From DASUPK01 sp963815045 (GTDB lineage: Bacteria > Actinomycetota > Thermoleophilia > Solirubrobacterales > 70-9), in the NCBI GenBank assembly GCA_963815045.1, contig CAWFET010000002.1:682001-746000 (forward strand): a DNA stretch of 64,000 nt, written 5' to 3'. Both the position numbers and the translations under genes were made by a program. The notes under the pieces were generated by a model, which was not told where the DNA came from, made no database searches, and saw only the letters and a list, made by a program, of their open reading frames with translations. Positions 25,922 through 35,867 of this stretch are shown piece by piece. Numbering within the stretch: position 1 is the first letter of the stretch; the number at the start of each line of letters is the position of its first letter.

Positions 25922-28258
25922 GTGAAACCGGCGCCGGGCGCATTCGCAGGCGGTCGCCACTGGGTGGGCGAATGGCGCTTCGCGATCCTGGCGGGCGCCT
26001 CGATCGGACTGGCGCTCGCGCCCATCGCCGGCGCGGACCCTTCGCCGGGCGTGCTCGGGGCGGTGCCGATCGCGGTGATCGGCCTGGCGGCCGCGCGTCC
26101 CAGGCGCGGCGGGATCGCCGGGCCGCCCTGGCTCGCGATCGTGGCCCTGACCGCCGCGCTCTGTGGTCTGTTGGCCGGGGGCGCCCGGCTGCACGCGATC
26201 GACGGAGGTGCCCTGCGCGCCCGCCCGGGAGAGCACGTCACGCTGGACGGATTCGTCGCAGGCGTCCCGCGACGGAACGACGGCGAGGTCGACGTGCGCG
26301 TCGACTCGCCGCGAGGGCCGGTGCTCGTCGTGGCGCCCGAGCCTGTCGGTGACCTCACGGTCGGGGGCGAGATTCGCGCCGACGGAGTGCTCCAGGCGCC
26401 AGAGCCGTGGCGCGCGGCCTATCTGCGCCGGCAGGGGGTCGCGATGCTCCTGCGAACCGACCGCATCGACGAGCGGCCAGGGCGGCGTGGCGGGTTCGAG
26501 GGGTGGGTGGATGGGATCCGCGAGCGTGCGGAGGCTGCACTCGGGCGGGGGATGCCGGACCGTGAGGCGGCCCTCGCGCGCGGCTTCGTCCTGGGGGAGG
26601 ACGACCGCATCGATCATCAGGTGCGCGACGACTTCCAGCGCTCGAACCTGACGCACCTGCTCGCGGTGAGCGGCGAGAACGTGATCCTGCTCTGCGTGCT
26701 CGCCTGGCCGCTGTTGGCGCTGCTCGGCCTCCCGCTGCGCCCCCGGCTGATCGGCGCGCTCTGCCTGATCGCCATCTACGTGCCCGTCACGGGAGCTGGG
26801 CCCTCGATCCAGCGAGCCGGGGTGATGGGCGCCGCGGGCCTGATCGCCGCGCTGGCCGACCGGCCTCGCTCCCGCTGGTACGCGGTCCTCCTCGCGGTGG
26901 CGGTGACGCTCGCGATCAATCCGCGGGCGGACGGCGACGTCGGCTGGCAGCTCAGCTTTGCCGCGGTGATCGGGATCATGCTCTGGGCCAAGCGCCTCGC
27001 CGTGTTGATCTCCGGTGGGGCGCGGGGAGGGTCGGCTCGCGTGGCGCTGGCGGAGGCCATGGCGGTGACGGCGGCCGCAACCGTCGCCACCGCGCCCCTG
27101 ATGGCCGAGGCGTTCGACCAGTTCTCGCCGGCTGCGCTGCCCGCCAACGTCCTCGCGGCGCCGGCCGTCGCACCGGCGATGTGGCTCGGAATGCTCTCCG
27201 GAATCGCGGGTCAGCTGCCGCTGTTCCCGGTGGAGCCCCTCAACTGGCTCGACTCGCTCTGCCTCGCCTACGTCGGCCAGATCGCCCACTGGCTCGCGGA
27301 GCCGGACTGGGCCCTGCTCAGGGTGCACCTGCGCTCCGTCTGGGCGGTGATCGCCGCGTACGCCGCCCTGATCGCGGGGATGGAGCTGCTGCTCCGCCGG
27401 CTCTCTGGGCGTGGTGGCCTGGTGATCGGGAGGCTTCTCGTGCCGGCCGGCGTGGCGACGGCCGTGTTGGGCCTGCTCGTCTGGCAGCCGTTCGGGTCGT
27501 CGGCCGCTCCGGCGCCGCCGGCCGCTGACCTCGCGGTGCGCGTTCTCGACGTGGGACAGGGGGACTCGATCCTGCTGGATCCTCCCGACGGCGATCCGGT
27601 GCTGGTCGACACCGGCCCGCCGGGCGACGGGGTTGAGGACCGCCTGCATCAGCTCGGGATCTCCTCCCTCGCCGCGATCGTGATCAGCCACGATCAGTCG
27701 GACCACTCCGGGGACCTCGGGGAGCTGCTCGGGTCGGTCCGGGTTGAGCGGCTCGTCTACGGGCGCGATGACCCGCGCCTGCGGGCCGCCGCGCTCGGGG
27801 CGGGCGCGGAGCCCTACCGCCTGGCGGAGGGAGGCGAGGTCGATTCGGGCTCCCTCCACCTCACCGCGCTCTGGCCGCCGCGCGAGCTGGTCGGCGAGAC
27901 CGGCGAGGATCCGAATCTCCTCTGCCTGGTGCTGGTGGCGCAGTGGCGGCACTTCTCGATGCTGCTCACGGGGGACGCGGAGGCCGAGGCGGTTCCCATG
28001 GACCCAGGCCCGATCGACGTCCTCAAGGTCGCCCATCACGGCTCCGCGGACGACGGGCTGGGATCGCTGCTCGAGCGATCGGTGCCGAAGCTGGCGGTGA
28101 TCTCGGTCGGAGCCGGGAACTCCTATGGCCACCCGACCCAGGCTGCGCTGTCAGAGCTGCGCGACCACGGCGTCCCGACCATGCGGACGGACGCAGACGG
28201 CGAGATCGACATCGACGCGAACGGTTCCCGGTGGACGGCGACCAGCGGTCGGGGATAG
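25922..28258 (+). CDS. comEC: Competence protein ComEC (DNA channel)
   Basis: 778 residues. An N-terminal soluble DUF4131-type region follows two or three membrane helices. The central ComEC membrane domain contains LARGFVLGEDDRI and LTHLLAVSGENVILL. A C-terminal metallo-beta-lactamase-like domain (from about 530) has VISHDQSDHSGDLGEL and VAHHGSADDG. ComEC carries single-stranded DNA across the membrane. It lies with comEA and holA in the common order. The start at GTG 25922 has no Shine-Dalgarno. Together with comEA it implies natural transformation, though the pilus genes are not in view. Confidence 0.95.
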   Translation: MKPAPGAFAGGRHWVGEWRFAILAGASIGLALAPIAGADPSPGVLGAVPIAVIGLAAARPRRGGIAGPPWLAIVALTAALCGLLAGGARLHAIDGGALRARPGEHVTLDGFVAGVPRRNDGEVDVRVDSPRGPVLVVAPEPVGDLTVGGEIRADGVLQAPEPWRAAYLRRQGVAMLLRTDRIDERPGRRGGFEGWVDGIRERAEAALGRGMPDREAALARGFVLGEDDRIDHQVRDDFQRSNLTHLLAVSGENVILLCVLAWPLLALLGLPLRPRLIGALCLIAIYVPVTGAGPSIQRAGVMGAAGLIAALADRPRSRWYAVLLAVAVTLAINPRADGDVGWQLSFAAVIGIMLWAKRLAVLISGGARGGSARVALAEAMAVTAAATVATAPLMAEAFDQFSPAALPANVLAAPAVAPAMWLGMLSGIAGQLPLFPVEPLNWLDSLCLAYVGQIAHWLAEPDWALLRVHLRSVWAVIAAYAALIAGMELLLRRLSGRGGLVIGRLLVPAGVATAVLGLLVWQPFGSSAAPAPPAADLAVRVLDVGQGDSILLDPPDGDPVLVDTGPPGDGVEDRLHQLGISSLAAIVISHDQSDHSGDLGELLGSVRVERLVYGRDDPRLRAAALGAGAEPYRLAEGGEVDSGSLHLTALWPPRELVGETGEDPNLLCLVLVAQWRHFSMLLTGDAEAEAVPMDPGPIDVLKVAHHGSADDGLGSLLERSVPKLAVISVGAGNSYGHPTQAALSELRDHGVPTMRTDADGEIDIDANGSRWTATSGRG

Positions 28259-28261
28259 CCT
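28256..28261 (+). promoter_or_regulatory. -10 box (TAGCCT) overlapping the comEC stop codon
   Basis: TAGCCT begins with the TAG stop of comEC and lies seven bases before the ATG at 28269. It fits a leaderless promoter for the small secreted protein. Confidence 0.5.
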
Positions 28262-28268
28262 TCCGTCC

Positions 28269-28694
28269 ATGGCGGGGCCAGGACGGGCGGCGCTTGCACT
28301 CGTGCTCGTGATCGCGCTCGCGGTCGCCGGTGGAGCGGATGCCAAGAAGAAGCACCACCGGAAGCGCGGCTGGCGCACGACCGCCACGCTCACTGAGACC
28401 TCGAGCACGCAGTTTGCGGGAAAGGTGGGCTCGAAGCTCAAGGCCTGCGTCGCCAAGCGCGTCGTCACCCTGTACTACACGGACCCCAACACGCTCCAGA
28501 CCCAGCCGCTCTCCGTGCAGCGGACCGGGGGGAAGGGCAAGTTCCAGATCGACCTGACCAAGCCGGCCTTCACGGGCAGCTACTACGTCGCCGTGGACAA
28601 GCGCAAGGTGCGCGCGCAGGGCGCCAAGCAGACCTGCAAGGCGGGACAGAGTCACGCCCTCGCCGTGCAGGGGGCGCCGCTCGCCCCGGGATGA
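28269..28694 (+). CDS. Small secreted basic protein, unknown
   Basis: 141 residues: a signal peptide (MAGPGRAALALVLVIALAVAGGADA) followed by a lysine/histidine-rich start (KKKHHRKRG). The compact domain after it has two cysteines (KACVAKR and QTCKAG) that could form a disulphide. The mature part looks all-beta, with TFAGKVGSK-like strands and LTKPAFTGSYYVAVDKRKV. Similar small extracellular proteins are common in related genomes, but no function is known to me. It is followed by holA after 40 bases. Confidence 0.75.
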   Translation: MAGPGRAALALVLVIALAVAGGADAKKKHHRKRGWRTTATLTETSSTQFAGKVGSKLKACVAKRVVTLYYTDPNTLQTQPLSVQRTGGKGKFQIDLTKPAFTGSYYVAVDKRKVRAQGAKQTCKAGQSHALAVQGAPLAPG

Positions 28695-28722
28695 CCCCGG
28701 GCCCGGCATCCCGAGCCGGGCC

Positions 28723-28728
28723 TAGACT
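28723..28728 (+). promoter_or_regulatory. Leaderless-type -10 box of holA (TAGACT)
   Basis: TAGACT lies six bases before the holA ATG; no Shine-Dalgarno is present. Confidence 0.5.
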
Positions 28729-28734
28729 CAGCCG

Positions 28735-29751
28735 ATGGCAGATCCGGAGATGAAGCCGGCGTACCTGGTCGCCGGGACCGACGAGGCGAAGATCGCGCGG
28801 ACCCGCAGCCGGCTGCGCGAGCGCGCCGAGCGGGAGGGGGGACCCGGCGCGCTCGAGCTGTTCGAGGCCGGGGAGGGCCGGCGCGCGCCGGACCTCGATG
28901 GGCTCATCAACTCGCTTGCGGCGATCTCGCTGATCGCGTCCCGGCGCTATCTGCTCGTCGACGGCGTGGACGCCTGGGGCAAGGCGGACGCGGAACGGGC
29001 CGCCGCCGCGATCGCCCAGATCCCGCCGGAGACCACGCTCGCGCTGGTCGCCCACGGCAAGACGCCGGCCGGGTTGGCGAAGGCGGTAGAGAAGGCGGGC
29101 GGCGAGGTGCTGGCCTTCGACGTTCCGAGAGAGCGCGAGCTGCCCAAGCAGCTGGTGTCCGACGCACGGCAGCTCGGCTATGACCTCGAGCCGGCGGCGG
29201 CGCGGTTGCTGGTCGAACGCCTCGGCCCGCGGCCGATACGCCTTCGCACCGAGCTCGAGCGGCTGGCGCTGTGGGCCGGGGACGGCGGTCAGGTCGGCGT
29301 GGAGGATCTCGAGGCCATGGTGGCCGACACCTCGGAGGAGGCGATCTGGACCCTCGCCGACGCCGTGGTGGCCGGCGACGACGCGGAGACCATGCGGGTT
29401 GCCGAGGTGCTCGTCGCCCAGGGCGAGGCGCTGCCGCGGATCATCTACTCACTTGCGCCGCGGCTGCGACAGGCGTTCCGCGCCGCGACGGAACTGGAGG
29501 CGGGGAGGCCGGCGGGCGATGTGGCCAAGGGCCTGTCGATGCACCCCTACGCCGCGAAGATGCTCGTCTCGAAGGTCAAGGGGCGCACGCCGGAGGATCT
29601 GGACGCCTCGATCCGCGCGCTCGCGGATCTCGAGCTCTGGTCGCGCGGGGGTTCCGACTACGCGGAGGGGGTCGCGTTCACCCTGTCTCTGCGGCGAGCG
29701 ATCGGCCTGGTGCCCGACGACACCGAGCCGCTCTCCTGGGCCCTCGGATGA
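28735..29751 (+). CDS. holA: DNA polymerase III delta subunit
   Basis: 338 residues; part of the clamp loader that opens the beta clamp. Start MADPEMKPAYLVAGTDEAKIARTRSRLRERAE, then the region SRRYLLVDGVDAW and a helical C-terminal collar domain with AKGLSMHPYAAKMLVSKVKG, as in HolA proteins. Sequence similarity in this family is low, but the position between comEC and rpsT is a strongly conserved context. Convergent with rpsT. Confidence 0.93.
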   Translation: MADPEMKPAYLVAGTDEAKIARTRSRLRERAEREGGPGALELFEAGEGRRAPDLDGLINSLAAISLIASRRYLLVDGVDAWGKADAERAAAAIAQIPPETTLALVAHGKTPAGLAKAVEKAGGEVLAFDVPRERELPKQLVSDARQLGYDLEPAAARLLVERLGPRPIRLRTELERLALWAGDGGQVGVEDLEAMVADTSEEAIWTLADAVVAGDDAETMRVAEVLVAQGEALPRIIYSLAPRLRQAFRAATELEAGRPAGDVAKGLSMHPYAAKMLVSKVKGRTPEDLDASIRALADLELWSRGGSDYAEGVAFTLSLRRAIGLVPDDTEPLSWALG

Positions 29752-29796
29752 GGGTTATGCGAGGGGTCCCCGCAGGCGAAGCCGAGGAGACACCCG

Positions 29797-30063
29797 TTAG
29801 GCGTTGGTCGCGGCGGCGATGCTTGCAGCACGAGACTTCTTGCGGGCGCCGGTATTCCGGTGCAGCGCGCCCTTCTGGACCGCCTTGTCAATTCGCGAGA
29901 CCAGCGTCTTGTGCTCCGAGGCGATCGTCTCGGCGTTGCCCGACTGCACGGCCGCTTCGAGCCGCTTGAAATGAGTCTTTACCGAGCTCCGAAAGCGCAG
30001 GTTCTCGACCCGCTCACGCTCGGTGCGGGCATTCCGCTTCTTCTGTGAGGCGATGTTGGCCAT
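29797..30063 (-). CDS. rpsT: 30S ribosomal protein S20 (bS20)
   Basis: 88 residues, MANIASQKKRNARTERERVENLRFRSSVKTHFKRLEAAV through HRNTGARKKSRAA, the typical helical and very basic S20. The long open frame that continues upstream on this strand is a shadow of murJ; only this last part is real. It is divergent from murJ across 39 bases and convergent with holA. The leader holds a hairpin followed by four T (see separate entry). Confidence 0.98.
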   Translation of the reverse strand: MANIASQKKRNARTERERVENLRFRSSVKTHFKRLEAAVQSGNAETIASEHKTLVSRIDKAVQKGALHRNTGARKKSRAASIAAATNA

Positions 30064-30064
30064 G

Positions 30065-30083
30065 AAAAGACCCGCGAGGCGGG
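30065..30083 (-). promoter_or_regulatory. Hairpin plus T-tract in the rpsT leader
   Basis: Read on the minus strand, CCCGC-CTC-GCGGG is followed by TCTTTTC and then the ATG. This resembles a short attenuator or terminator directly before S20, a protein known in other bacteria to control its own synthesis. TATTCT at 30097-30092 is a likely -10 box. Confidence 0.4.
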
Positions 30084-30102
30084 CGGCGAAGAGAATAGAG
30101 CA

Positions 30103-31983
30103 ATGACCGAGCACGAGGACGACCTCGGGGACGCACCGTCCCCGCCGGAGCCGTTCGATCCCTCCACGCGGGAGTTTCCGGCGGTTCCCCCGCCGGAGGA
30201 GGACGCGACCGGGCAACGGCCACCCGATCCGGGACGCCCCTTCATGCCGCCCGATCTCGAGGAGGAAATGGGCGGCACCCTGAATCTCGACGCGGATCTG
30301 GAGGAAGCGCGCGAGCTTGAGTCCGAGCGGATCGAGCGCCGCCACGAGGCGGTCTCCATGGACACCTCGACGTTCATGGCGATCCCGGCTCCGACGCCGT
30401 CCACACCCTTCATCCCCCCGGAGTTCGACGAGAAGGAGGGGCGGCTCGGCCGCTCGACGGCGTTCTTCTCGATCGCGACGGCCTTCTCGCGCGTCGCCGG
30501 ACTGGTCCGGGAGATCGTCGCGGCCAGCTACTTCGGGATCACGGGGCCGATGTCGGCCTTCACGATCGCCTTCCAGGTGCCCAACCTGGTCCGCTCGCTG
30601 TTCGCCGACGCCGCGATCCAGGCCGCCTTCGTCCCGGTCTTTACCGAGGAGCTCGAGAAGGGGAACAAGCGGGAGGCCTTCCGGCTCGCCTCGACGCTGA
30701 TCTACATGGTCACCCTGGTGCTCGGGGCCATCACGGCCCTCTTCATCCTGCTCGCGCCGGTCATCACGCCGATCTTCGCGCCCGGCTTCAGCGGCGAGAT
30801 CCTCGACCTGACGGTCACGCTCTCGCAGGTCCTCTTCCCGATCCTGATCCTGCTCGGCGCGACCGGGATGGTGGTGGGGGTCCTGAACAGCTACGACCGG
30901 TTCGCCGCCTTCGCGATCTCGCCGTTCTTCTGGAACGTCGTGATCATCATGGTGCTGGTCCTGCTCGAGCCGGCTTTCCACGGCAACGACCGGATCTACG
31001 CCTACGCGATCGGGGTGCTCGTCGGGACGGTGGTCCAGCTCGCGATCCCGGCGTGGGATCTCCGCCACACCCCGTTCAAGCTGACCAGGGACTTCGACTG
31101 GCACATCCCGGAGGTGAAGCGCGTTCTGCTCCTGATGCTCCCGGTGACTCTGAGCCTCGGCCTGATCAACTTCGACCTGCTGCTCAACAGCATCGTCGGG
31201 ACGCTGGTCTCGACCGAGGCTCCGGCGGCGATCGACAAGGCGTTCCGCATCTACATGCTGCCCCAGGGGATCTTCTCGGTCGCCGTGGCGACGGTGACGT
31301 TCCCGACGCTGGCCCGCTTCGCTGCCCGCCAGGAGTGGGCGAACCTGCGGGGGACGATGGCGAACGGGATGCGGCAGATCCTGCTGCTCCTGATCCCCGC
31401 CGCAGCGGCGGTCCTGGTTCTGTCGGTGCCGATGACGCGGCTCGTCTACCAGCGCGGCGAGTTCGATGCCCACCAGACGCATCTCGTCGCCCAGGCCCTC
31501 TTCTGGTTCGCCTTCTCGCTCCCGTTCAACGGCCTCTACCTGATGCTGACCCGGACCTTCTTCAGCCTGCAACGGCCGTGGATCCCGACAGCGGTGGCCG
31601 GATCCAACCTGGTCGTCGACATCATCTTCTCCTTCGCCCTCTACTCGCCGTTCGGCATCGGCGGCGTGGTCGCCGCGACGGTGATCGCCACGATCTCCAG
31701 CGTGATCGCCGAGGTGGTGATCCTGCGGCGACAGCTCGTCGGCCTCGAGCTGACCCGCCTCTTCGCGACCGCGGCCCGGGTCCTGGTCGCCGCGACGCTC
31801 CTGGCCGGGGTCAGCTACCTGGTCTGGGATGGCCTCGATCAGGCGCTCGGTCGCGGCACGATCGCGCAGATCATCTCGCTCGGCGTTGCCCTGGCAGCCG
31901 GGTTCGCCGTCTATGTCGGGGCGGTCCTTGCCCTTCGCGTCCCGGAGGCGAGCCAGATCACTCGTCTGCTCCGCCGGATCTAG
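30103..31983 (+). CDS. murJ: Lipid II flippase MurJ
   Basis: 626 residues. The first about 110 are an acidic, proline-rich cytosolic extension (PSPPEPFDPSTREFPAVPPPEE and later IPAPTPSTPFIPPEFDE) absent from E. coli MurJ. The flippase core starts near LGRSTAFFSIATAFSRVAGLVREIVAASYFGITGPMSAFTIAFQVPN and has about 14 membrane helices, with conserved charged residues such as NLVRSLFADAAIQAAFVPVF. It moves the peptidoglycan precursor lipid II across the membrane. Extended N-termini may carry regulatory interactions, as MviN/FhaA do in mycobacteria, but no such domain is recognised here. Confidence 0.95.
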   Translation: MTEHEDDLGDAPSPPEPFDPSTREFPAVPPPEEDATGQRPPDPGRPFMPPDLEEEMGGTLNLDADLEEARELESERIERRHEAVSMDTSTFMAIPAPTPSTPFIPPEFDEKEGRLGRSTAFFSIATAFSRVAGLVREIVAASYFGITGPMSAFTIAFQVPNLVRSLFADAAIQAAFVPVFTEELEKGNKREAFRLASTLIYMVTLVLGAITALFILLAPVITPIFAPGFSGEILDLTVTLSQVLFPILILLGATGMVVGVLNSYDRFAAFAISPFFWNVVIIMVLVLLEPAFHGNDRIYAYAIGVLVGTVVQLAIPAWDLRHTPFKLTRDFDWHIPEVKRVLLLMLPVTLSLGLINFDLLLNSIVGTLVSTEAPAAIDKAFRIYMLPQGIFSVAVATVTFPTLARFAARQEWANLRGTMANGMRQILLLLIPAAAAVLVLSVPMTRLVYQRGEFDAHQTHLVAQALFWFAFSLPFNGLYLMLTRTFFSLQRPWIPTAVAGSNLVVDIIFSFALYSPFGIGGVVAATVIATISSVIAEVVILRRQLVGLELTRLFATAARVLVAATLLAGVSYLVWDGLDQALGRGTIAQIISLGVALAAGFAVYVGAVLALRVPEASQITRLLRRI

Positions 31984-32429
31984 GCCGGTCGCGGATCGCC
32001 GACCCAGTACCGCGGGCCGGGCCCCGAGCCTGCCGCCCGGTCGCCCGGGTTCGCGAGCTTGCACCGGTCCAGCGAGAGGCAGCCGCACCCGATGCACTCG
32101 GTGAGGCCGGCGCGCAGGCGCTCCAGCTCGGCGATTCGATCGTCGATCCGGGAGGTCCAGCCGGCCGAGAGGCGGGACCAGTCGCTGCGGTTGGGGGCGT
32201 GATCGTGCGGCAGCTTGGCGAGCTCCTCGCCGATCTCGCTCAGGGTCAGCCCGACCCGCTGGGCGAAGACGATGAAGGCGATCCGCCGCAGGACCGAGCG
32301 CGGGTAGCGGCGGTGGCCGGAGCCCGCTCGCTCCGAGGAGATCAGGTCCCGGTCCTCGTAGAAGCGGAGCGCGGAGGCGGCGACGCCTGAGCGTTTCGCC
32401 ACCTCGCTGATCGTCAGCAGGTCGTTGAT
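31980..32429 (-). CDS. soxR: Redox-sensing transcription activator SoxR
   Basis: MerR-family regulator of about 149 residues. The N-terminal winged helix is LLTISEVAKRSGVAASALRFYEDRDLISSERAGSGHRRY. The C-terminus holds the [2Fe-2S] motif CIGCGCLSLDRC (C-x2-C-x-C-x5-C), which identifies SoxR. It senses redox-cycling compounds. Its conserved N-terminus begins next to ATC (32429-32427); no ATG, GTG or TTG lies between it and the shared promoter region, so the start is non-canonical (ATC, or CTG at 32420). Longer frames would run through the SoxR box and are unlikely. The divergent gene at 32515 has a SoxR-type promoter. Confidence 0.9.
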   Translation of the reverse strand: MNDLLTISEVAKRSGVAASALRFYEDRDLISSERAGSGHRRYPRSVLRRIAFIVFAQRVGLTLSEIGEELAKLPHDHAPNRSDWSRLSAGWTSRIDDRIAELERLRAGLTECIGCGCLSLDRCKLANPGDRAAGSGPGPRYWVGDPRPA

Positions 32430-32454
32430 CCACCCAGGGAAGCAGGAATCGGGC

Positions 32455-32485
32455 TTGACTTCAAGTTCACTTGAGCTTGTAGCTT
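32455..32485 (+). promoter_or_regulatory. SoxR-type promoter of the DUF5519 gene
   Basis: TTGACT (32455-32460) and TAGCTT (32480-32485) are separated by 19 bases, the over-long spacer typical of MerR-family promoters. The spacer starts with the near-palindrome TCAAG-TTCA-CTTGA, matching the SoxR box CCTCAAG-N4-CTTGAGG. SoxR bound here would activate the plus-strand gene. Confidence 0.75.
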
Positions 32486-32514
32486 GCTCGGAACACCCAC
32501 TCCCTGGAGGCCCG

Positions 32515-32865
32515 ATGAGCGACGAGAGAACACCGAGCGAGCTGATCACCGGCGAGGTCACCTCCTGGCCGGGTGTCGAGGCCGGCTACGGCAGGCGCGG
32601 CGAGTGGGGCTTCCGGGTGAACGGCCACGAGGTCGGCCATCTGCATGGCGACCACGCCGCGCACTTCAGCTTCGGCAAGGAGGTCGGCGCGGCCCTCCGG
32701 GGGCAGGGCAGGGTGGTCGACCACCCGGTCTTCCCCGGCAAGGACGCCATGGCCGCCCGCCCGATCGAAACGGACGAGGACGTCCGCGACGTGATCGAGC
32801 TGATGCGGCTGAACTACGACCGCATCGTCGCGCGCTACGGGATCTCCTCGCCCGCTACCGCCTGA
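32515..32865 (+). CDS. DUF5519 (luciferase-domain) protein, likely SoxR target
   Basis: A 116-residue small protein: LITGEVTSWPGVEAGYGRRGEWGFRVNGHEVGHLHGDHAAHFSFGKEVGAALRGQGRVVDHPVFPG. This matches the domain called luciferase or DUF5519, whose biochemical role is unknown. Several histidines (HEVGHLHGDHAAH) could bind a metal or substrate. Its promoter is a clear SoxR-box element divergent from soxR, so it is probably induced by redox-active compounds. The GGAGG Shine-Dalgarno is good. Confidence 0.8.
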   Translation: MSDERTPSELITGEVTSWPGVEAGYGRRGEWGFRVNGHEVGHLHGDHAAHFSFGKEVGAALRGQGRVVDHPVFPGKDAMAARPIETDEDVRDVIELMRLNYDRIVARYGISSPATA

Positions 32866-33631
32866 GCTCGGTCACCACGTATCGGCTGGTGATCCTGAAC
32901 GCGTCGGGGTCCTCGTTGGCGTCCACATAGATGCGACGCATTCCCTCGCGGACCTCGTCCGCCCGTCCAGCCTTCTCGAGGACGGGTCGCGCTGCGACCG
33001 CGAGCGGGTGGTTCTCGCCCTCGATCCGCATGAAATCGTCGACGGTGGGAGCGTGGAACGGGATCGGATGCTCGGTCACCGAGACGGCGAAGCCGTGCGG
33101 CTCGAAGATTGCGGCGAGCGAGGCCTGCTCGTGCCAGCCGAACGGCGGTGACCCGGGCGGCTGGTCGATGATCTCGGCCATCGTCTCGCGGCTCAGGCGA
33201 ATCGCATCGAAGACCGGCCCGTCGGGGATCCAGGCGGCAAAGACGGCCCGAGCGGTCGGCTTCGCCACCCTCGCGATCTCGGCGGCGGCGGCGGACGGAT
33301 CCTCGGCGAAGATCACCCCGAAGACGGAGACGACCACGTCGGCCTCGGCGGCGGAGATCGGCATCGAGGCGGCCTCGCCGAGCACGAACTCGGCGTCGAG
33401 GTCGCGCTCCTCCGCGGAGGTGGCCGCCACCTGGAGCAGCCGCTCCGACGGATCGACCCCGATCACCGTGGCCCCGCGCTCGGCGGCGAGGAGGGCAGCG
33501 TTGCCGGACCCGCAGCCGACATCCACCACCGTCTCGCCGGGTACCGGGTCGGCGGTCTGGACCACCGTCTGCGCTGCGGGCAGAAGCTGCAGTGCGATGC
33601 GCTCGTAGGTGCCCAGGCCCCAGTCGACCAC
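32855..33631 (-). CDS. Class I SAM-dependent methyltransferase
   Basis: 258 residues. SAM motif I is VVDVGCGSGNAALLAAERG, then the acidic strand end VIGVDPSERLL and motif ADVVVSVFGVIFAEDP. Family 11/25-type, small-molecule or lipid target; no partner tells which. GTG start with TAGGGT six bases upstream, overlapping the promoter of lepA on the other strand. Its last 11 bases overlap the end of the DUF5519 gene, convergent. Confidence 0.88.
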   Translation of the reverse strand: MVDWGLGTYERIALQLLPAAQTVVQTADPVPGETVVDVGCGSGNAALLAAERGATVIGVDPSERLLQVAATSAEERDLDAEFVLGEAASMPISAAEADVVVSVFGVIFAEDPSAAAAEIARVAKPTARAVFAAWIPDGPVFDAIRLSRETMAEIIDQPPGSPPFGWHEQASLAAIFEPHGFAVSVTEHPIPFHAPTVDDFMRIEGENHPLAVAARPVLEKAGRADEVREGMRRIYVDANEDPDAFRITSRYVVTELRR

Positions 33632-33637
33632 GCCGTG

Positions 33638-33647
33638 ACCCTACCCT
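33638..33647. promoter_or_regulatory. Overlapping divergent -10 boxes (methyltransferase and lepA)
   Basis: ACCCTACCCT contains TAGGGT on the minus strand (33643-33638), six bases before the methyltransferase GTG, and TACCCT on the plus strand (33642-33647), eleven bases before the lepA ATG. The two boxes share two base pairs. Confidence 0.5.
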
Positions 33648-33658
33648 TCCGGGTCCGC

Positions 33659-35447
<1,789 letters not shown>

Positions 35448-35464
<17 letters not shown>

Positions 35465-35867
35465 CGAGCAGCGCGAGGCCTTGGCGCGGGCCGGCATGGA
35501 CGCCTTCAACGCCGGCGACGTGGGCCGGATGCTGGCGGCCGTCGCGAGCGACATCGAGGTCTATGCCTCGCCCGAGATGGCGAACGCCGGGACCTTTCAC
35601 GGCCATGACGGCTTTGTCTCCTGGATCACGGCCTGGACCGATGCGTGGGAGGAGATCTCAGCGGAGGTCACCGAAACCATCGACGTGGGCGACCGGCACA
35701 TCGTCACCGCGATCCATCAGAGGGGCCGCGGGCGTGAGGGGATCGAGCTCACCATGGGCCTCGCCTTCCTCTTCGATGTCGGGGACGACGGCCTCTGCCA
35801 TTTCCTCGCGATGGTCCCGACGCCCGAGGAGGCCGTCCGGCTCGCCGAGGAGCGCGAGGCGCCCTAG
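35448..35867 (+). CDS. SnoaL-like (NTF2-fold) protein
   Basis: 139 residues: ALARAGMDAFNAGDVGRMLAAVASDIEVYASPEMANAGTFHGHDGFVSWITAWTDAWEEIS, the typical small cone-shaped SnoaL or ketosteroid-isomerase-like fold. It may be an isomerase or binding protein; no catalytic set can be assigned. It overlaps the end of lepA by 17 bases, so its translation is coupled. ATG 35454 is an alternative. It ends in a CTAG shared with the convergent gene. Confidence 0.8.

Noticed and set aside
25898..28132. Long minus-strand open frame opposite comEC
   Set aside because: Shadow of comEC; the composition is Arg/Gly/Pro-rich without any motif.
29797..32433. Very long minus-strand open frame across murJ
   Set aside because: Only the last 88 residues (rpsT) look like a protein. 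The rest is a GC-bias shadow of murJ with highly repetitive Asp/Glu/Arg composition.
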